DNA of 64,000 bases from Bacteroidales bacterium (GCA_031276035.1 JAISNV010000019.1:1-64000); one strand, 5' to 3'; positions 53,127-62,951 are shown, counted from the stretch's first letter. Made by a program: numbers and translations. Notes: generated by a model from the letters alone, not told the origin.

Positions 53127-55073
53127 ATGATTACATTCGAATATATCTTGATATTATTGATAGCCATACTTTTATCAAATTTAATCAATAGATTTTTACC
53201 GGCAGTATCCGTTCCAATTATACAAATTATATTAGGAATAATAATTTCATTTGTGCCGTTTGGTTTTAACATTGAACTAAATCCCGATTTATTCTTTGTG
53301 CTTTTTATTGCACCATTAGTTTACAATACTAGCATGCTGCTGGATAAGAGAATGTTTTGGTCATTGAAGATGCCAATTTTAAACATGGCGGTTATTTTAG
53401 TATTGATAACGGTTTTGGGTGTTGGTTATCTAGTTCATTTTATGATTCCAACACTTCCACTTGCTGTTGCTTTTATGTTGATTGGTGCATTAGGACCAAC
53501 CGATGATGTAGCTATCCATTCTGTTTCGCAAAAAGTACCTATTCCTAAAAAATTGATGAATATGCTTACCGGAGAATCCATCATAAATGACGCGACCGGT
53601 ATTGTTTGTTTTCAATTCGCATTAGCGGCAGTAGTAATGGGATCTTTTTCTGCTGCTGGTGCAACAAAACAATTGCTTATTGTGGGTATTGGCGGAATAC
53701 TTGTAGGGTTATCATTTACTATTATTAAACGTCAGCTTGTTAAATGGATTCGCAAATTGGGCATGGATAATGTTACCTTACACACTTTAATTGAAATATT
53801 ACCGCCTTTCTTTGTTTATTTGTTTGCCGAAAAGTTAGGTGTTAGCGGAATATTGGCAGTATTTGCAGCAGGCATAACACAATCATTCGGCAAAGAAAGA
53901 ATAGATCCGAGTACTGCAAATCTAAATATCGCATCAAAGAATATTTGGAATATGCTTTCTTTTACTCTTGAAGGAATTGTTTACCTGATTCTCGGAATGC
54001 AATTACCTATGGTTTTACAAACATTTAAAAACAATACCTATTCATATTCGGTAGGAATGTTACTTTTATTCGTTCTTATCATAACAGTATCTTTTGCAAT
54101 AATTAGATTTGTTTGGTTCTATCTAACAACTCGAAAAAAGTCGTTTTTTGAAAAAAACGAGCCGATAAAAAAATGGAAGGCGGCACTTATTTTCAGTCTT
54201 GCAGGTGCAAGAGGAGCAGTTACAATGGCGAGTGTATTATCTATACCTGTTTTATTAAGTGACGGAACTGCTTTTCCTCAGCGTGATTTAATAATTTTGC
54301 TATCAACAGGAGTAATTCTGTTATCGCTTATCATAACTAATTTCATTCTTCCCGTTGTAGTCGGAAAATCAGATAAATCAACAAAAGAGATAAAGGAGAA
54401 TGAAGCATGTATTGAAATTTTATGTAATGTTGTTGATGCACTTGAAAAATCTGCAACAAAAGAAAATGAAATAGCCGAAAGAATGATTCTGAGCAGGTAT
54501 AAACACAGGATTCAGAACTTACGGTACACTCATACCGATAAAAATAAGGAAAAGATGCTGCGAAATGAAGCTCGGGAATGGGAAAAACAAAATACTATTC
54601 TTCTTATAGAGAGCGGTAGTATAGATGAAGCGGTTGGAAATCGATATTTGTATTCAATAAACAAACATCTAAAATTTCCGGTTTTATTTTCCGGTAAAAA
54701 AAGAAAAAAACGTTTTAAACATAAATTCCATGATAAAGAATTTCATTTTGAAGTATTAAAACTAAAGGAAATCAATGATTCATTTGTTATTAAAAAGCTA
54801 ATTGAGCGGCAACAATATGACAATAGTTATGAGTTGAAGAAAGTACTTTCAGAATATGAATCCAATTTACTTAATATGAATAATATGATTGCAATGGCAG
54901 GACGAAGAAAAGATTTTGCAAAAATAGAAATTGCTATGACTGAAGTTGCATCAACTGCATTTCAAATCGAACGCGATAATATACAAGCAATGTTCGAGTC
55001 TGGACGCATTTCACGTGAGAAAGCTAAAGAACTTCGTAATAATCTTATGTATATGGAAGCTGAACTAAAATAA
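53127..55073 (+). CDS. CPA1-family Na+/H+ antiporter with long cytosolic tail
   Basis: The product is 648 residues. Residues 1-415 contain about 12 membrane helices with the CPA1/NhaP motifs GALGPTDDVAIHSV and GESIINDATGIVCF (the ND pair), and LAGARGAVTMASVLSIPV in a late helix. The last 230 residues are soluble, charged and helical, as in many bacterial NhaP-like exchangers where the tail regulates activity. It should exchange Na+ or K+ for H+ at the inner membrane. No partner genes are evident, and it is convergent with the adaptor gene. Confidence 0.88.
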   Translation: MITFEYILILLIAILLSNLINRFLPAVSVPIIQIILGIIISFVPFGFNIELNPDLFFVLFIAPLVYNTSMLLDKRMFWSLKMPILNMAVILVLITVLGVGYLVHFMIPTLPLAVAFMLIGALGPTDDVAIHSVSQKVPIPKKLMNMLTGESIINDATGIVCFQFALAAVVMGSFSAAGATKQLLIVGIGGILVGLSFTIIKRQLVKWIRKLGMDNVTLHTLIEILPPFFVYLFAEKLGVSGILAVFAAGITQSFGKERIDPSTANLNIASKNIWNMLSFTLEGIVYLILGMQLPMVLQTFKNNTYSYSVGMLLLFVLIITVSFAIIRFVWFYLTTRKKSFFEKNEPIKKWKAALIFSLAGARGAVTMASVLSIPVLLSDGTAFPQRDLIILLSTGVILLSLIITNFILPVVVGKSDKSTKEIKENEACIEILCNVVDALEKSATKENEIAERMILSRYKHRIQNLRYTHTDKNKEKMLRNEAREWEKQNTILLIESGSIDEAVGNRYLYSINKHLKFPVLFSGKKRKKRFKHKFHDKEFHFEVLKLKEINDSFVIKKLIERQQYDNSYELKKVLSEYESNLLNMNNMIAMAGRRKDFAKIEIAMTEVASTAFQIERDNIQAMFESGRISREKAKELRNNLMYMEAELK

Positions 55074-55110
55074 TCCGTTTTTCTCTAACTTCGATAACTC
55101 CTTTAAATTC

Positions 55111-56214
55111 TTAACTCCGTCCCTTCTTCAACTCTTCATAAATCAACAACTGATTTCCGATGACAATATTATCTCCTTCTTGAATTCCCGAAGCAATATA
55201 AGAAACACCGTTATGACTACCTTGCAGAACCACTTCCTTCATCTTATAACTTTCATTATTTTTATCCGCGACCACTAAAAAATATCTGTTATCATCAAAA
55301 ATCAATGCATTAGATGAAACTGTTAAGAATTGTTGATTATCTTGTTTTTGTAATGTAACTAATACCGACATTTCCGGTTTGAATTTTAAATCCGAGTTAG
55401 AAATCGGAATTCTCGCTTTCAAAACCTTTTCTTCCGGATCGAATACTTGTGAAAGTGTTTTGATTTTTCCTTTAAAAATTTCACCGGGATAAGAAAGCGT
55501 TGTTATATCAACCTCCATACCTTCATGCACAAATTGTAAATTTCCGGCATATACATTGGCTGAAATCCATACCGTACTTAAATCGGCAATAGTAAAAACT
55601 ATTTCACCTCCTGACGAAATAGTGCTTCCAGACGAAATATTTTTATCTACTATAAACCCCGTCATCGGCGCTTTAACAGAAAAAGTTCCGTTCAACTCAT
55701 TATATCCATACAAAAACATATCCGTTTCCGTCTTTTGGAGAGACGCTCTACATTGATTTAACCGCGCTTCCACTTCTAATAATTCTCGTTCGGACAACAT
55801 ACCGGAATCAAACATAGATTGAGCACTTTTGAGTTCTCGCTCAACAATCTTTTTCTCCGCTTTTAATGAAGTTTGTTCCGATAACAACTGTGTTAGTTCC
55901 GTACTACGAATGTCAAAAAGTATATCTCCTTTCTTAACTTTATCGCCTAAAGAAAAATAAGTTTTCTCCACTACTCCACTAATTAAGGGAGAATAATGTA
56001 TGATTTTATCCGGGTCGTATTCCACCTTTCCGGTTAGAGTCAAACCTTCCTGCCTATTACTCAAAACCGCTTGAGTAGTTTTTACTTCCTTTAGAAAATC
56101 AGTATGGATTTCACCATTGAGCCCGTCGTTTTCCTTATTTATACCTTTTGAGCAAGAAACCGCACAAGATGCCGCGATGCCCGCAATTAATAATATAATT
56201 TTCTTGTTTATCAT
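55111..56214 (-). CDS. RND efflux periplasmic adaptor lipoprotein (CusB/CzcB-like)
   Basis: The product is 367 residues with a lipoprotein signal (KKIILLIAGIAASCAVSC). The membrane-fusion-protein layout is readable: a barrel-sandwich half PLISGVVEKTYFSLGDKVKKGDILF, a helical hairpin at about 105-160 (QTSLKAEKKIVERELKSA), the second sandwich half GTFSVKAPMTGFIVDKNI and a beta-barrel VWISANVYAGNLQFVHEG. The adaptor links an RND pump to an outer-membrane channel. It is 241 bases downstream of the channel gene on the same strand; the RND pump is distant. Confidence 0.9.
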   Translation of the reverse strand: MINKKIILLIAGIAASCAVSCSKGINKENDGLNGEIHTDFLKEVKTTQAVLSNRQEGLTLTGKVEYDPDKIIHYSPLISGVVEKTYFSLGDKVKKGDILFDIRSTELTQLLSEQTSLKAEKKIVERELKSAQSMFDSGMLSERELLEVEARLNQCRASLQKTETDMFLYGYNELNGTFSVKAPMTGFIVDKNISSGSTISSGGEIVFTIADLSTVWISANVYAGNLQFVHEGMEVDITTLSYPGEIFKGKIKTLSQVFDPEEKVLKARIPISNSDLKFKPEMSVLVTLQKQDNQQFLTVSSNALIFDDNRYFLVVADKNNESYKMKEVVLQGSHNGVSYIASGIQEGDNIVIGNQLLIYEELKKGRS

Positions 56215-56455
56215 TTTGTTTTTGTTTTTTGGGTTAAAAAAATCAGAAAGTTGTACCAGGGTTTAAATTGTTGATTTATAATAAATAACGAAGAAAGCAA
56301 GATGAAAAAATAATAATAACCTATAATCACAAAGATTTTACTTTTCACACTTTTTTAATCAGTATATCAGAATAAAAAAATCATATTCAATAATTAATCA
56401 TCTTAACTTTCTCCATATTTATTAACTTAATAACTCCTTAAACCTCTCTAACTTA

Positions 56456-57754
56456 TTATTCAATATCTTCTCCAACAACATATTGTAACTCTTCAAATTG
56501 CTGTCCGATATTTTTCTTTACCGACAACATGGTTTGTTTAGTGTTTTTATAACTTTCCATAAAATCAATATATTCCAACATACTGATATTTCGTTTCAAC
56601 AGATTCTCGGTATAGACATCCAGCATACTGTCAATTTCAGACAACAAACTGTTATTCTTCATTTTCAAAAAGAAGTCATACACAGAGCCATAATTATTAA
56701 AAGCTTGCTCAACTTCCTGTAGTACCAAATTCTGTTGCTGTTGAAACAAATATTCACTTTGCACTTTATTATAGTGAGCAATTCGTATATTTCCCTGATT
56801 CCGATTTATTATGGGCAAATCTATATTTAATCCGAACCCAACAAAATTCTTCCACACACCGCCATAACGGTCATAATTAACGCTTAACTCCAGATTCGGA
56901 GCACGTTGCGACTTTTCGTAAGAAATAGACTTTTCAAAATATTGTGTTTGAAGTTGGGAATATTTTAAGTCGTGGCGAGAATCTTTAGCTTGTTGAAATA
57001 AATTTTGTAATGAAATTTCTGCCGGATTTTTATACTCTTTTCCATCAGTAACGATTTCCAAGACAATTTGAGTTTGAATATTGAGTAGAGTTCTCAGCAT
57101 TTTTTGCCGTTCATTATATTCCAATCGCACCTCATGTCTCTCATTTTCCAATTCCAGAAGTGATGATTGCAAGCGGAGCAGTTCGCTTTTAGAAACATTT
57201 CCTAAAGAGACTTGAGCTTGATAATTTTCAATCAGCTTATCAAACGCCTCTATTTGATTTGACAATATTGTTTGATATTCTTGCAAATAAACAAGGTCAT
57301 ATATAGATTTTCGTAATTCCGCCTTTAATGATCTCAACATGTCACCAAACTCTTCTACAGCCATTTCTTTAGAAACCTTTTCCATTTTCATCAACTTTCT
57401 CCGCTGTCCGGCAATTTGAATAAACTGACTTAATTCAACGCTGAACTCCGTATTTCTACCGAAATTTCCAAACAAAGGAGGAATTACCTCATCAATGCCT
57501 TCGCGTTGTGAAGATGTACTCCAAAAATTGATTTGGCTTATTGAAAGTGATGGGTTTTCCCATAATTTTGCCTGTGTTATCGCTGCGTCGGCAATATCAA
57601 TATTATATTGTTGAGCTATAATTTCCAGATTTTGTTTCAGGAACATGATTTCCGCTTCTTCCTGAGTTATTTTTTGAACTTGCTGAGTCCGGGCAGGGAG
57701 AACGAAAACCATCCAACAGCAAAAAACAGATAACATATAAAGATATTTTTTCAT
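56456..57754 (-). CDS. TolC/CusC-like outer-membrane efflux channel
   Basis: The product is 432 residues with signal peptide MKKYLYMLSVFCCWMVFVLPA. The OEP pattern is clear: long helices with repeated QFIQIAGQRRKLMK and ELRKSIYDLVYLQEY blocks, the NPSLSISQINF strand, and the internally repeated second half (APNLELSVNYDRYGGVWKNF). It forms a trimeric channel-tunnel with the adaptor downstream. The upstream promoter/operator is nearly identical to that of the distant RND pump gene. Confidence 0.88.
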   Translation of the reverse strand: MKKYLYMLSVFCCWMVFVLPARTQQVQKITQEEAEIMFLKQNLEIIAQQYNIDIADAAITQAKLWENPSLSISQINFWSTSSQREGIDEVIPPLFGNFGRNTEFSVELSQFIQIAGQRRKLMKMEKVSKEMAVEEFGDMLRSLKAELRKSIYDLVYLQEYQTILSNQIEAFDKLIENYQAQVSLGNVSKSELLRLQSSLLELENERHEVRLEYNERQKMLRTLLNIQTQIVLEIVTDGKEYKNPAEISLQNLFQQAKDSRHDLKYSQLQTQYFEKSISYEKSQRAPNLELSVNYDRYGGVWKNFVGFGLNIDLPIINRNQGNIRIAHYNKVQSEYLFQQQQNLVLQEVEQAFNNYGSVYDFFLKMKNNSLLSEIDSMLDVYTENLLKRNISMLEYIDFMESYKNTKQTMLSVKKNIGQQFEELQYVVGEDIE

Positions 57755-57778
57755 ATCTACTTCGCAATTTTATTGCTG

Positions 57779-57838
57779 CAAAAGTATATCCCTAATATTA
57801 GACAGAATTTTGAAGAGGATTAAAATTAGATTAGAAAA
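57779..57838 (-). promoter_or_regulatory. Promoter/operator of the channel-adaptor genes
   Basis: The minus-strand -7 box is TACTTTTG (57786-57779), with a 25-base leader to the ATG. Blocks at fixed offsets from the TGCA at 57777 are ATTAGA (+20), TTTTGAA (+31), GATTAAAAT (+41) and GATTAGAAAA (+52). All recur at the same offsets at 48181. The last two GATTAGA/GATTAAA units are 11 bases apart. Confidence 0.58.
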
Positions 57839-58048
57839 GTAAAAATAATAAGATAAAGATTCATTTCTTCTAATGTTAAATAGATTTCGTTTTCAATTTT
57901 ATTTTTTTATTTAATAAAAACGGCAATCAATTTATCACATTAAATATGAACGGATTCGGATTAGTTGTATTTGGATATTATAAATAATTTATTTCCTTTA
58001 ACTTTGCCGACAGTTTTTATGTAAATTTTCATATCAAAGAAAAAATAT

Positions 58049-59524
58049 ATGTCAGCAAATAAAAATCTTCATTCTGAAATAGCTTTCAAAAGAATTGATA
58101 ATTATCCCGGGAAACCAACAATAATTTTTCTTCACGATTCATGGGGCAGTATTAATTTATTGCGTGATTTTCCGGAAAAATTGGGAGAATTAACCGAATG
58201 TAATGTGCTTATATATGATCGGCAAGGTTACGGAGAATCAGGTCCGTTTTCGTATTCCAAACGTAACAATGATTACATGGAGCTGGAAGCGGATATTCTG
58301 AACGAACTTTTAGATTATTGGAAAATAGATAAAGCTATACTTTTCGGACATAGTGACGGAGGGTCTATTTCTTTGATAACAGCGGCAAAATACCCCTCAA
58401 AAATCGTAGGAGTTATTACTGAAGGCGCACATGTTTTCGTAGAAGATATTACTGTTAACGGAATAAAAGATGCTGTTAAGCTTTATCAAACCGGCAATTT
58501 AAAATCCAAATTAGAGAAATATCACGGTGAAAAAACCGATTCAATGTTTTGGGCTTGGGCCGATACATGGACATCGGAAGAATTTCGGACCTGGAATATT
58601 GAAAGTTTTTTGCCTGCAATCCATTGTGATCTGCTTGTTATTCAAGGTGCTGACGACGAATATGGAACATTGGAACAAGTTACTAAAATAGTAACCCAAA
58701 CGAGCGGACAAGCTTCAAAATTGATTATTCCGAATGCTAAGCATTCTCCACATAAAGAAGTTCCCAATTTAGTTTTAGAAAAATCCGCAGAATTTATTAA
58801 ACAATTGTTTGATGATGAAAATAAAAACGCATCTATCCGGGAAGTTTCCAAAGCTTCTTTTAGAAAACATAAAAATAAATTTAAAGGTATAATCTTCGAT
58901 TTAGACGGCACATTGGTAAACTCGCTTGAAGACTTGGCTGGTTCAATGAATAAAGTATTACAAAATCATAACTTCCCTACTCATTCATTAGCCGACTACA
59001 AAATTTTTGTCGGCAAAGGAATTTTAAATTTAGTTCGCTCTTCTTTACCGAAAACAATACAGGATGAACAAACCGTTAAATCATGTTATCAACAAATGGT
59101 TAGTATTTATAAAGACAATTGCATCATTAAAACCGCACCGTATGACGGTATAATTGATTTACTTAACGAATTGAAATATAGAAAAATAAAATTAGCCGTA
59201 CTTTCAAACAAAGCAGATGAATTAACAAAAAAGATAGTTCAAACATTAATGCCGGATTATTTCGATGTGGTTTTAGGATTAACAAGCGAAGAGCTCAGAA
59301 AACCCAATCCGTTTGTCGCATTAAAAATAAGCAATTTTTTTCAAATTGATAGTGAAAATATGATTTATGTCGGCGACTCCGGCATTGATATGCAAACCGC
59401 TCAAAATGCAAAAATGTTTGGTGTTGGTGTAACTTGGGGATTTCGAACCGAAGAAGAATTAATCGTTAACGGCGCTCAAGAGATATTAAATCACCCGTCA
59501 GATTTAATAAAAATTATTTCTTAA
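58049..59524 (+). CDS. Fused alpha/beta hydrolase and HAD phosphatase
   Basis: The product is 491 residues made of two enzymes in one frame. Residues about 1-260 are an alpha/beta hydrolase: FLHDSWGS oxyanion region, YDRQGYGES and FGHSDGGS with nucleophile Ser102; NAKHSPHKE gives the histidine. Residues about 278-491 are a HAD phosphatase of the phosphoglycolate phosphatase type: FDLDGTLVNS (Asp284 and Asp286), LAVLSNKADE as motif II and YVGDSGIDMQTAQNA as motif IV. The linker is Lys-rich. Both sites look complete, so the fusion may perform two steps of one pathway. A TAACTTTG box lies at 57999-58006. Confidence 0.82.
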   Translation: MSANKNLHSEIAFKRIDNYPGKPTIIFLHDSWGSINLLRDFPEKLGELTECNVLIYDRQGYGESGPFSYSKRNNDYMELEADILNELLDYWKIDKAILFGHSDGGSISLITAAKYPSKIVGVITEGAHVFVEDITVNGIKDAVKLYQTGNLKSKLEKYHGEKTDSMFWAWADTWTSEEFRTWNIESFLPAIHCDLLVIQGADDEYGTLEQVTKIVTQTSGQASKLIIPNAKHSPHKEVPNLVLEKSAEFIKQLFDDENKNASIREVSKASFRKHKNKFKGIIFDLDGTLVNSLEDLAGSMNKVLQNHNFPTHSLADYKIFVGKGILNLVRSSLPKTIQDEQTVKSCYQQMVSIYKDNCIIKTAPYDGIIDLLNELKYRKIKLAVLSNKADELTKKIVQTLMPDYFDVVLGLTSEELRKPNPFVALKISNFFQIDSENMIYVGDSGIDMQTAQNAKMFGVGVTWGFRTEEELIVNGAQEILNHPSDLIKIIS

Positions 59525-59881
59525 TTAATGTGTTTATAAAATATTATTTATATCCTATTGATTGTGAGTAATTCAACCTAAAATCATATTAATAAAATAC
59601 AAAACACTAAAAGTTTCTTCTAATTATATCTAATCTTAATTTTGTAAATTGGGAAAATATTAGCGCCAAAATTTAGCAGCTATACTAATGTGGTTATCAT
59701 AATTTACACAACAATATTGGGATATTTTAATTAATGAGTTTGAATCAATCAAGAGTACTATTGAAATTTTCCTTCAAACCGAAATAAATATATCACAAAT
59801 AAGAATCAAAAAGTTGCATATTTACTTATCTTTGTAAACATTTTGTGTTCAGACAAATCATGTAAAGCGAATAAAATATCT
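59525..59881. other. A/T-rich spacer of 357 bases
   Basis: No gene could be supported. It has a TATCTTTG box (59827-59834) 47 bases before the next ATG, but no TTG at the proper distance, and a weak AATTTTG/CAAAATT inverted repeat near 59636-59674. Confidence 0.42.
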
Positions 59882-60607
59882 ATGTTAAAAAAATATCCCA
59901 AAAGAAGAATCGAATTACCTGATAACTACCTGAAGATATATTCGGAGCATTATAAAAGTAATCGGGAAGGAGATACATCAGCAGCATCATTGTCAAAAAA
60001 GATGGAATCGTGGATGCATAAAAAAGTTGCACAAGATGTAATCAATGATAAAAACAAATCTACACTTGAAATCGGAGCCGGCACATTAAACCAACTAACT
60101 TACGAAAATCCGGTTCCCTATGATATCATTGAGCCTTTCACCGAATTATATCAAAATTCAAAACTTCTTGATAATATTAATGAAATTTATAATGATATTG
60201 AGAATGTACCTGAAACAAAAAAATACGAAAGAATTACATCGGTTGCCACATTTGAGCATATATTAAATTTGCCTACTGTTGTTGCTAAAACTTGCTTACT
60301 ATTAGATAAAGACGGAACTTTGCGCGCATCTATTCCAAACGAAGGCAGTATTCTATGGACATTAGGCTGGAAATTGACAACTGGTGTGGAGTTTCGACTA
60401 AAATACGGTTTAAAATACGGTCTTTTAATGAAATACGAACATGTAAATTCCGCAAAAGAAATTATTGAAGTAATCAAATATTTTTATAAAAACGTAAAAT
60501 GTTCTTATTTCGGAATTAACAAGACGTTAGCTTTCTATATTTTCCTCGAATGTTCCAATCCGAATATTGATTTGGCAAAGGAATATTTGAATAATTCTTT
60601 AAATTAA
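59882..60607 (+). CDS. Class I SAM-dependent methyltransferase
   Basis: The product is 241 residues from the ATG at 59882; an in-frame TTG at 59843 is too close to the -7 box. It has methyltransferase motif I TLEIGAGTLNQLTYE, an acidic IIEPF at the end of strand 2, a RITSVATFEHILNLP segment as motif IV and TLRASIPNEGSILW. The following YGLKYGLLMKYEHVNSAKE resembles the lid of small-molecule or lipid methyltransferases. The substrate is unknown. The next gene starts 25 bases downstream. Confidence 0.72.
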   Translation: MLKKYPKRRIELPDNYLKIYSEHYKSNREGDTSAASLSKKMESWMHKKVAQDVINDKNKSTLEIGAGTLNQLTYENPVPYDIIEPFTELYQNSKLLDNINEIYNDIENVPETKKYERITSVATFEHILNLPTVVAKTCLLLDKDGTLRASIPNEGSILWTLGWKLTTGVEFRLKYGLKYGLLMKYEHVNSAKEIIEVIKYFYKNVKCSYFGINKTLAFYIFLECSNPNIDLAKEYLNNSLN

Positions 60608-60632
60608 TAAATTAAATAAATCCACAAATCCA

Positions 60633-61058
60633 TTGAAAATAAAACAATTAACAACCGTTAATCAAAAAGTATTAAACAAAATTAATTCTTTGCTGCCTGA
60701 GTTATTTGAAAATGCATCGGTATTAAGTCTTCAACAACTCGAAGAAATGATTAATGACGATAATACTACTATCTTTATTGCTGAAGAAAATGAAGAGATT
60801 ATAGGAATGCTTACTTTTGTAATTTATAGAATTCCAAGCGGTTTGAAAGCTTGGATAGAAGATGTAGTTGTTGATAAAGAGTATCAGGGAAAAGGTATAG
60901 GAAAAATATTGGTTCAGAGAGCAATTGATTATGCTAAGGAATTAGGTATTAATAAAATAGATTTAACATCAAGTTTATTCAGAGTTGCTGCAAATATTCT
61001 ATACCCTAAACTCGGATTTAAGAAAAGGGAAACAAATGTATATCGTTTAGAAATATAA
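60633..61058 (+). CDS. GNAT-family N-acetyltransferase with TTG start
   Basis: The product is 141 residues. A GNAT core runs from IAEENEEIIGMLTFVIYRIP through WIEDVVVDKEYQGKGIGKIL (CoA loop QGKGIG) to AANILYPKLGFKKRETNVYR. The start is taken as TTG at 60633 because no ATG occurs before residue 39, which is already inside the fold. The acceptor is unknown. It follows the methyltransferase gene by 25 bases and is probably co-transcribed. Confidence 0.8.
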   Translation: MKIKQLTTVNQKVLNKINSLLPELFENASVLSLQQLEEMINDDNTTIFIAEENEEIIGMLTFVIYRIPSGLKAWIEDVVVDKEYQGKGIGKILVQRAIDYAKELGINKIDLTSSLFRVAANILYPKLGFKKRETNVYRLEI

Positions 61059-61185
61059 AACAACATTATACTAATAACTGAACTTAACAAATAAAACAAA
61101 ACTTTGCTGCAAAAAACTCATCTTTCACATACAGATTGTAGCGATATTCTAATCTAAATTTCTACACTTTATTTAAGACATTATA

Positions 61186-61217
61186 TTTGATTTATCAGAA
61201 AAAAGTTAGTAGCTTTG
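61186..61217 (+). promoter_or_regulatory. Promoter of pruA, decides its start
   Basis: TTTG (61186-61189), a 20-base spacer and TAGCTTTG (61210-61217). It rules out the upstream in-frame TTG at 61215, which lies in the -7 box, and supports the ATG at 61248. Confidence 0.6.
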
Positions 61218-61247
61218 CCGAATAATTTTTTAATTTTAAATACAGAC

Positions 61248-62873
61248 ATGAATAACGCGATTTTTAAATTTCCAAACCCAAACAATGAACCGATAAAAGG
61301 TTACATGCCGGGCAGTCCAGAACGTATTGAGCTTGAAAAAGAATTGAAACGCCAATCAAGCACTGAAATTGAAATTCCGCTTCTAATAGGAGGTAAAGAA
61401 GTTAGAACAGGCGTAACTAAAAAAGTTACAATGCCTCACAATCATCAACATGTATTGGCTACTTTCCACTGTGCAACGGAAGAAACAGTTAAGATGGCTA
61501 TTGACGCTGCTTTAAAAGCAAAAGAAGAATGGCAAAAAATGCCTTGGGTGGAAAGAGGTTCTATCCTTCTTCGTGCTGCAGAAATGATTGCTAAACCGTA
61601 CCGTGCTACAATGAACGCAGCAACAATGCTCGGTCAAAGTAAAAATGCATATCAAGCAGAGATTGACTCAGCTTGTGAAGCTATAGACTTTTTAAGATAT
61701 AATGCGCATTTTGCAGGACAAATCTATGAAGATCAACCAAAATCTGACGCAACTCAACTTAACAGAATGGAATACAGACCTCTCGAAGGTTTTGTTTATA
61801 CAATATCTCCTTTCAACTTTACTGCTATTGCTACTAATTTGAATATGACTCCTATTATGATGGGTAACACCACCTTATGGAAACCTGCTACAACAGCGGT
61901 TCTTTCAAATTATTATGCAGCAAAGATTTTCTTGGAAGCAGGCGTTCCCGGCGGAGTATTTAACTTTGTTCCTGGTCAAGGTAGCCTTATCAGCGGTGTT
62001 GCTCTTAAACATAGAGCTCTCGCAGGTATTCACTTTACAGGATCTACATGGACCTTTAACAACTTCTGGAAAACCATCAGCGAAAATATTGAAAACTACG
62101 GCACTTATCCGAAAATCGTTGGTGAAACAGGTGGTAAAGATTTCGTTTTCGTTCACAATTCGTCTAATCCTATCGAAGTGGCTACCGCACTCGTTCGCGG
62201 CTCATTCGAGTATCAAGGACAAAAATGTTCGGCTTCTTCGCGTTCTTATATACCAAAATCTTTATGGAAAGAAATTAAGGAAGAGCTTGAAAAACAAGTT
62301 TCCGAAATTAAAATGGGTGATGTTGCCGATTTCGGCGTAACATTGGGTGCCGTAATTGATGAAGCTGCTTTCGACAGTATAATGAAATATGTTAACAAAG
62401 CTAAGGAAGATAAAGATTGTGAATTTATTACCGGCGGTAAAGCTGATAAGAGCAAGGGATATTTTATTGAACCTACGATTATCAAAACAACTAATCCTCA
62501 TTCTGATACAATGGTTAACGAATTATTCGGACCGGTATTGACTATTTATGTTTATGATGATGAAAAGTTAGATGAAGCTATTGAACTTTGTAATACAACA
62601 TCTCCGTATTCGCTAACAGGTTCTATATTCTCTAATGACAGAGCCGCAACATTGAAGATATTTGAAAAACTTCAGTATGCTTCTGGTAATTTATATATCA
62701 ACGATAAATCAACAGGTGCTGTTGTAGGTATGCAACCATTCGGCGGCGGAAGAGCATCCGGAACTAATGATAAGGCGGGAAGTAAACTCAATTTATTCCG
62801 TTGGACAAGTCCGAGAGCTATAAAGGAAGTTTTCGTTCCTCCTACACATTTCAGTTATCCTTATATGAAATAG
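61248..62873 (+). CDS. pruA: L-glutamate gamma-semialdehyde (1-pyrroline-5-carboxylate) dehydrogenase
   Basis: The product is 541 residues from the ATG at 61248. It belongs to the aldehyde dehydrogenase superfamily and to the stand-alone P5C dehydrogenase class. The general-base Glu293 lies in VGETGGKDF and the nucleophile Cys327 in GQKCSASSR; ISPFNFTAIATN is the coenzyme-binding strand region, and FGGGRASGTNDKAG near the end is typical of P5CDH. It converts glutamate semialdehyde to glutamate with NAD+ in proline and arginine breakdown. No proline dehydrogenase gene adjoins it. It has its own promoter and terminator. Confidence 0.93.
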   Translation: MNNAIFKFPNPNNEPIKGYMPGSPERIELEKELKRQSSTEIEIPLLIGGKEVRTGVTKKVTMPHNHQHVLATFHCATEETVKMAIDAALKAKEEWQKMPWVERGSILLRAAEMIAKPYRATMNAATMLGQSKNAYQAEIDSACEAIDFLRYNAHFAGQIYEDQPKSDATQLNRMEYRPLEGFVYTISPFNFTAIATNLNMTPIMMGNTTLWKPATTAVLSNYYAAKIFLEAGVPGGVFNFVPGQGSLISGVALKHRALAGIHFTGSTWTFNNFWKTISENIENYGTYPKIVGETGGKDFVFVHNSSNPIEVATALVRGSFEYQGQKCSASSRSYIPKSLWKEIKEELEKQVSEIKMGDVADFGVTLGAVIDEAAFDSIMKYVNKAKEDKDCEFITGGKADKSKGYFIEPTIIKTTNPHSDTMVNELFGPVLTIYVYDDEKLDEAIELCNTTSPYSLTGSIFSNDRAATLKIFEKLQYASGNLYINDKSTGAVVGMQPFGGGRASGTNDKAGSKLNLFRWTSPRAIKEVFVPPTHFSYPYMK

Positions 62874-62917
62874 TTACTTTCGGATTTAATCTCGAATTCT
62901 TAAAACTATAACATAAT

Positions 62918-62951
62918 AAAAAAGCAGACTCAAATATGGGTCTGCTTTTTT
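62918..62951. terminator. Rho-independent terminator after pruA
   Basis: AAAAAAGCAGAC (62918-62929) pairs perfectly with GTCTGCTTTTTT (62940-62951) around a 10-base loop. The T-run follows for pruA, and the A-run serves in the other direction. Confidence 0.8.
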
